This document shows, one piece after another, positions 60,715 to 64,000 of a stretch of 64,000 nt of DNA; position 1 is the stretch's first letter, and each line of letters starts with the position of its first letter. The DNA is from Megascapheus bottae. Its lineage: Eukaryota; Chordata; Mammalia; Rodentia; Geomyidae. The notes under the pieces were generated by a model. It was given only the letters and a program-made list of their open reading frames with translations, did no database searches and was not told the origin of the DNA. The stretch lies in NCBI GenBank assembly GCA_024803745.1, contig JANJXV010000159.1, forward strand, positions 1,052,498 through 1,116,497. The letters are read 5' to 3'. Position numbers and translations under genes: made by a program.

Positions 60715-61990
60715 AGAAGGGAGGTGTGTGAAGTCATAGAACGGAGGTGTGTGAACTCATAGAATAGAGTTGTGTGAAGTCCCAATGGAGGTGTGTGAAG
60801 TCATAGAATGGAGGTGTGTGAAGTCATAATGGAGGTGTGTGAACTCATAGAATGGAGGTGTGTGACCTCACAATGGAAGTGTGTGAAGTCATAGAATGGA
60901 GGTGTGTGAAGTCACACAATGGAGGTGCGTCAAGTTATAGAATCGAGGTGTGGGAAGTTATAGAATGTTTGTTTGTGAAGTAAGAATGAAGGTGTGTGAA
61001 GTCATAAAATGGAGGTGTGTGACGGCAAAGAATGGAGGTGTGTGAAGTCATAGAATGGAGCTGTGTGAAGTCAGAATGGAGGTGTATGAAGTCACAGAAT
61101 GGAGGTGTGTCAACTCAGAATGGAGTTGTGTGAAATCACAGAATGGAGGTGTGTGAAGTTATAGAATGGAGGTGTGTCAACTCAGAATGGAGGTGTGTGA
61201 AATCACAGAATGGAGGTGTGTGAAGTCATAGAATGGAGGTGTGTGAAGTCATAGAATGGAGGTGTGTGAAGTCAGAATGGAGATGTGTGAAGTCACAGAA
61301 TTGAGGTGTGTGAACACAAAATGGAGGTGTGTGAAGACACAGAATGGAGGTGTGTGAAGTCATACAATGGAGGTGTGTGAAGTGATAGAATGGAGGTGTG
61401 TGAAGTCACAGAATGGAGGTGTGTGAAGTCAGAATGGAGGTGTGTGAAGCCAGAATGGAGGTGTGAAGTCATAGAATGGAGGTGTGTGAAGTCATAGAAT
61501 GGAGGTGTGTGAAGTCACAGAATGGAGGTGTGTGAAGTCAGAATGGAGGTGTGAAGTCATAGAATGGAGGTGGGTGAAATCATAGAATGCAGGTGTGTGA
61601 AGTCAAAGAAGGGAGGTGTGTGAAGTCATAGAATGGAGGTGTGTGAACTCATAGAATGGAGGTGTGAAGTCATAGATTGGAGGTGTGTGAACTCATGGAA
61701 TGGAGGTGTGTGAAGTCACAATGGAGGTGTGTGAAGTAATCGAATGGAGGTCTGTCAAGTCACAGAATGGAGGTTTGTGAAGTCACAGAAAGGAGGTGTG
61801 TGATGTCATAGAATGGAGGTGTGTGAAGTCATACAACGGAGGTGTGTGAAGACACAGAATGGAGGTGTGTGAAGTCATAGAATGGTGGTGTGTGAAGTCA
61901 TAGAATCGAGGTGTGTGAAGTCACAGAATGGATGTGTGTGAAGTCATGGAATGGAGCTTTGTGAAGTCAAACAATGGAAGTGTGTGAAGT
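60715..61990. repeat. ~1.28-kb block related to the 36.9-37.9 kb region
   Basis: Aligning 60.0-64.0 kb with 50.0-52.2 kb leaves about 1,279 bp extra here (offset 10,064 before, 11,343 after). From about 60,840 the extra DNA follows the variant order of 36,880-37,900: GAAGTTATAGAAT, GTAAGAATGAAGG, GTGACGGCAAAG (37,067 and 61,022), GGAGCTGT and GTGTCAACTCAG. It is visibly diverged from that region. Either it was inserted here, or it was deleted from the 50-kb flank. Confidence 0.7.
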
Positions 61991-64000
61991 CACAGAAAGG
62001 ACCTGTGTGAAGTCATAGAATGGAGGTGTGTGAAGTCATAGAATGGCTGTGTTTGAAGTCATACAAAGGAGGTTTGTGAAGTCAGAATGCAGGTGTATGA
62101 AGTCACAGAATGGAGGTGTGAGGTCATAGAATGGAGGTTTATGAAGTCAAACAATGGAGGTGTGTGAAGTCAAGGAAAGGAGGTGTGTGATGTCATAGTA
62201 TTGAGGTGTGTGAAGTCATAGAATGGCGGTGTGTGAAGTCACAGAATGGAGGTGTGTGAACTCATGGAATGGAGGTGTGTGAAGTCAAAATGGAGATGTG
62301 TGAAGTAATCCAATGGATGTGTGTGAACTCAAAGAATGGAGGTGTGTGAAGGGATAGAATGGAGGTGTGTGAACTCATAGAATGGAGGTGTGTGATTTCA
62401 AAATAGAGGTGTGTGAAGTCATAGAATTTTGGTGTGTGAAGTCACAAAATGGAAGAGTGTGAAGTCAGAATGGAGGTGTGCGAATTCTTAGAATGGAAGT
62501 GTTTGAAATCAGAATGGAGGTGTGTGAAGTCATAGAATGGAGGGGTGTGAAGTCACAGAATGGAGGTGTGTGAAGTCATAGAATGGAGGTGTGTGAAGTC
62601 AGAATGGAGGTGTGTGAAGTCCTGGAATGGAGATGTGTGAACTCAGAATGGAGTTGTGTAAAGTCATAGAATGGAGGTGTGTGAAGTCATAGAATGGAGG
62701 TGTGTGAAGTCATAGAATGGAAGTATGTGAAGTCATAGAATGGAGGTGTGTGAAGTCATAGAATGTTGGTGTGTGAAGTAAAAAATGGAGGTATGTGAAG
62801 TCACATGAAGGAGGTGTGTGATGTCATAGAATGGAGGTGTGTGAAGTCATACAATGGAGGTGTGTGAAGACACAGAATGGAGGTGTGTGAAGTCATAGAA
62901 TGGTGGTGTGTGAAGTCATAGAATGGATGTGTGTGATGTCACAGAATTGAGGTGTGTGAAGTCATGGAATGGAACTTTGTGAAGTCAAACAATGGAAGTG
63001 TGTGAAGTCACAGAAAGGATGTGTGTGAAGTCAGAATGGAGGTGTATGAAGTCACAGAATGGAGGTGTGTGAACTCAGAATAGAGGTGTGTGAAGTCACA
63101 GAATGGAGGTTTGTGAAGTCATAGAATGGAGGTGTGTGAAGTCATAGAATGGAGGTGTGTGAAGCCATAGAATGGATGTTTGTGAAGTAAGAATGAACGT
63201 GTGTGAATCACAGAATGGAGGTGTGTGAAGTCACAGAATGGAGGTGTGTGAAGTGATAGAATGGAGGTGTGTGAACTCATAGAATGGAGGTGTGTGAATT
63301 CACAATGGAGGTGTGTGAAGTCATATAATGGAGGTGTGTGAAGTCACAAAATGGAGGAGTGTGAAGTCAAAATGGAGGTGTGCGAATTCTTAGAATGGAA
63401 GTGTTTGAAATCAGAATGCAGGTGTGTGAAGTCATAGAATGAAGGGGTGTGAAGTCACAGAATGGAGGTGTGTGAAGTCATAGAATGGAGGTGTGTGAAG
63501 TCAGAGGTGGTGTGTGAAGTCATAGAATGGAGGTGTGTGAAGTCAAAAGAGGTGTGTGAAGTCATAGAATGGAGGTGTGTTAAACCATAGAATGTACGTG
63601 TGTGAAGTCACAGAATGGAGTTGTGTGAAGTCAAACAATGGAGGTGTGTCAACTCATACAATGGAGATGTGTGAAGTCATAGAATGGAGGGTTTGAAGTC
63701 ACAGAATGGAGGTGTGTGAAGTCACAGATTGGAGGTGTGCGAAATCATAGAATGGAGGTGTGCGAAGTCATAGAATGGAGGTGTGTGAAGTCGGAACGGA
63801 GGTTTGGGAAGTCATAGAATGGAGGTGTGTGAAGTCAGAATGGAGGTGTGTGAAGTCATAGAATGGAGTTGTGTGAAGTCACAGAATGGAGGTTTGTGAA
63901 GTCAGATTGGAGGTGTGTGAAGTCATGGAATGGAGGTGTGTGAATTCATAGAATGGAGGTGTGTGAACTCAGAATGGAGTTATGTAAAGTCATAGACTGG
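61991..64000. repeat. Diverged third copy of the 50.6-52.2 kb HOR, running off the window
   Basis: This matches 50,653 onwards at offset 11,343 and then at 11,274 after a 69-bp loss (three 23-bp monomers). Anchors are AAAGGACCTGTG at 61,996, CATGAAGG at 62,805 (CAGGAAGG in the other copies) and GATGTTTGTG at 63,175. After about 63,420 the order changes to short GTCAGAGGTGG and GTCAAAAGAGG monomers and GGAACGGAGGTTTGGG, as in the 43-45 kb region. The array continues past the window edge. Confidence 0.78.

Larger units (their letters stand above)
1..64000 (+). repeat. 23-bp satellite (minisatellite) array filling the window
   Basis: The window is a continuous head-to-tail array. The consensus monomer is GGAGGTGTGTGAAGTCA plus TAGAAT or CAGAAT (23 bp). 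A common 21-bp form ends in GAAT, AAAT or CAAT, and a ~19-bp form has GTCAGA joined directly to the next GGAGG. The consensus contains 9 G, 7 A, 6 T and 1 C, so the two strands differ strongly in composition. Monomers keep one orientation throughout, and I found no inverted block and no unique or transposon-like interruption. The best-kept part is GAAGTCA; the GGTGTGTG part and the T/C in CATAG/CACAG vary most. Both edges lie inside the array. Such arrays are usual in eukaryotic heterochromatin; the species and chromosomal site cannot be read from the sequence. I do not recognise it as a named satellite family. Confidence 0.97.

Noticed and set aside
1..64000. CRISPR array
   Set aside because: Repeats of ~23 bp abut directly and there are no unique spacers. 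All intervening DNA is more of the same monomer.
1..64000. Human satellite II/III-like GGAAT repeat, suggested by the frequent GAATGGA string
   Set aside because: The pentamer does not iterate; GAATGGA occurs once per 23-bp monomer beside an unrelated GGTGTGTGAAGTCA part.
1..64000. Centromeric CENP-B boxes
   Set aside because: I looked for the TTCG...CGGGA pattern on both strands and saw none. The C-poor strand makes it unlikely to form.
1..64000. G-quadruplex-forming telomere-like repeat
   Set aside because: Runs of G are mostly two long, with occasional runs of four or five, and are spaced unevenly. There is no TTAGGG or similar telomere motif.

Overview
The whole 64 kb window is one uninterrupted tandem array of a short satellite (minisatellite) monomer. 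I see no genes, RNA genes, transposable elements, CRISPR arrays or unique DNA. The consensus monomer is 23 bp: GGAGGTGTGTGAAGTCA followed by TAGAAT or CAGAAT. A 21-bp form ends in GAAT, AAAT or CAAT instead, and a rarer ~19-bp form ends in GA. Every monomer I read lies in the same orientation. The + strand is very C-poor: 1 C against 9 G in the consensus. Both window edges fall inside the array, so its true length and flanks are unknown. Long homogeneous arrays of this kind are typical of eukaryotic constitutive heterochromatin (pericentromeric, subtelomeric or sex-chromosome). The sequence does not identify the species, and I do not recognise the monomer as a named satellite.

The information is in the layers above the monomer. 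Rare variant monomers act as landmarks and reveal nested higher-order repeats (HORs) and segmental tandem duplications of different ages. Layout: (A) 1-11,975, old HOR blocks with relatives spaced about 1.7, 1.96, 2.1, 2.7 and 3.5 kb, plus a fresh 247-bp duplication at 11,411-11,904. (B) 11,976-17,397, two virtually identical 2,711-bp copies head to tail. (C) 17,361-22,425, a 1,246-bp HOR with three full units, one unit shortened to 1,092 bp by internal exchange, and a partial fifth. (D) 22,426-33,020, a mosaic of diverged relatives with local 699-bp and 318-bp duplications. (E) 33,021-39,633, an older mosaic including a 1,817-bp-spaced pair. (F) 39,634-50,170, a tandem pair of ~5.3-kb copies with a 67-bp deletion and a conversion-like patch in the second. 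(G) 50,171-64,000, a 3,218-bp repeat expanded by nested 2,293-bp and 473-bp steps, interrupted by a ~1.28-kb block related to sequence 24 kb upstream.

There are no genes to act together. The few open frames of 60-99 codons are by-products of the repeat: 23 bp is not a multiple of 3, and runs of 21-bp monomers keep a frame open by chance. The value of the window is as a record of satellite evolution by unequal exchange and gene conversion. Coordinates of HOR junctions were found by matching landmark variants by eye. Offsets stated exactly were checked at one or more landmarks; block edges are good to about one monomer unless stated otherwise.
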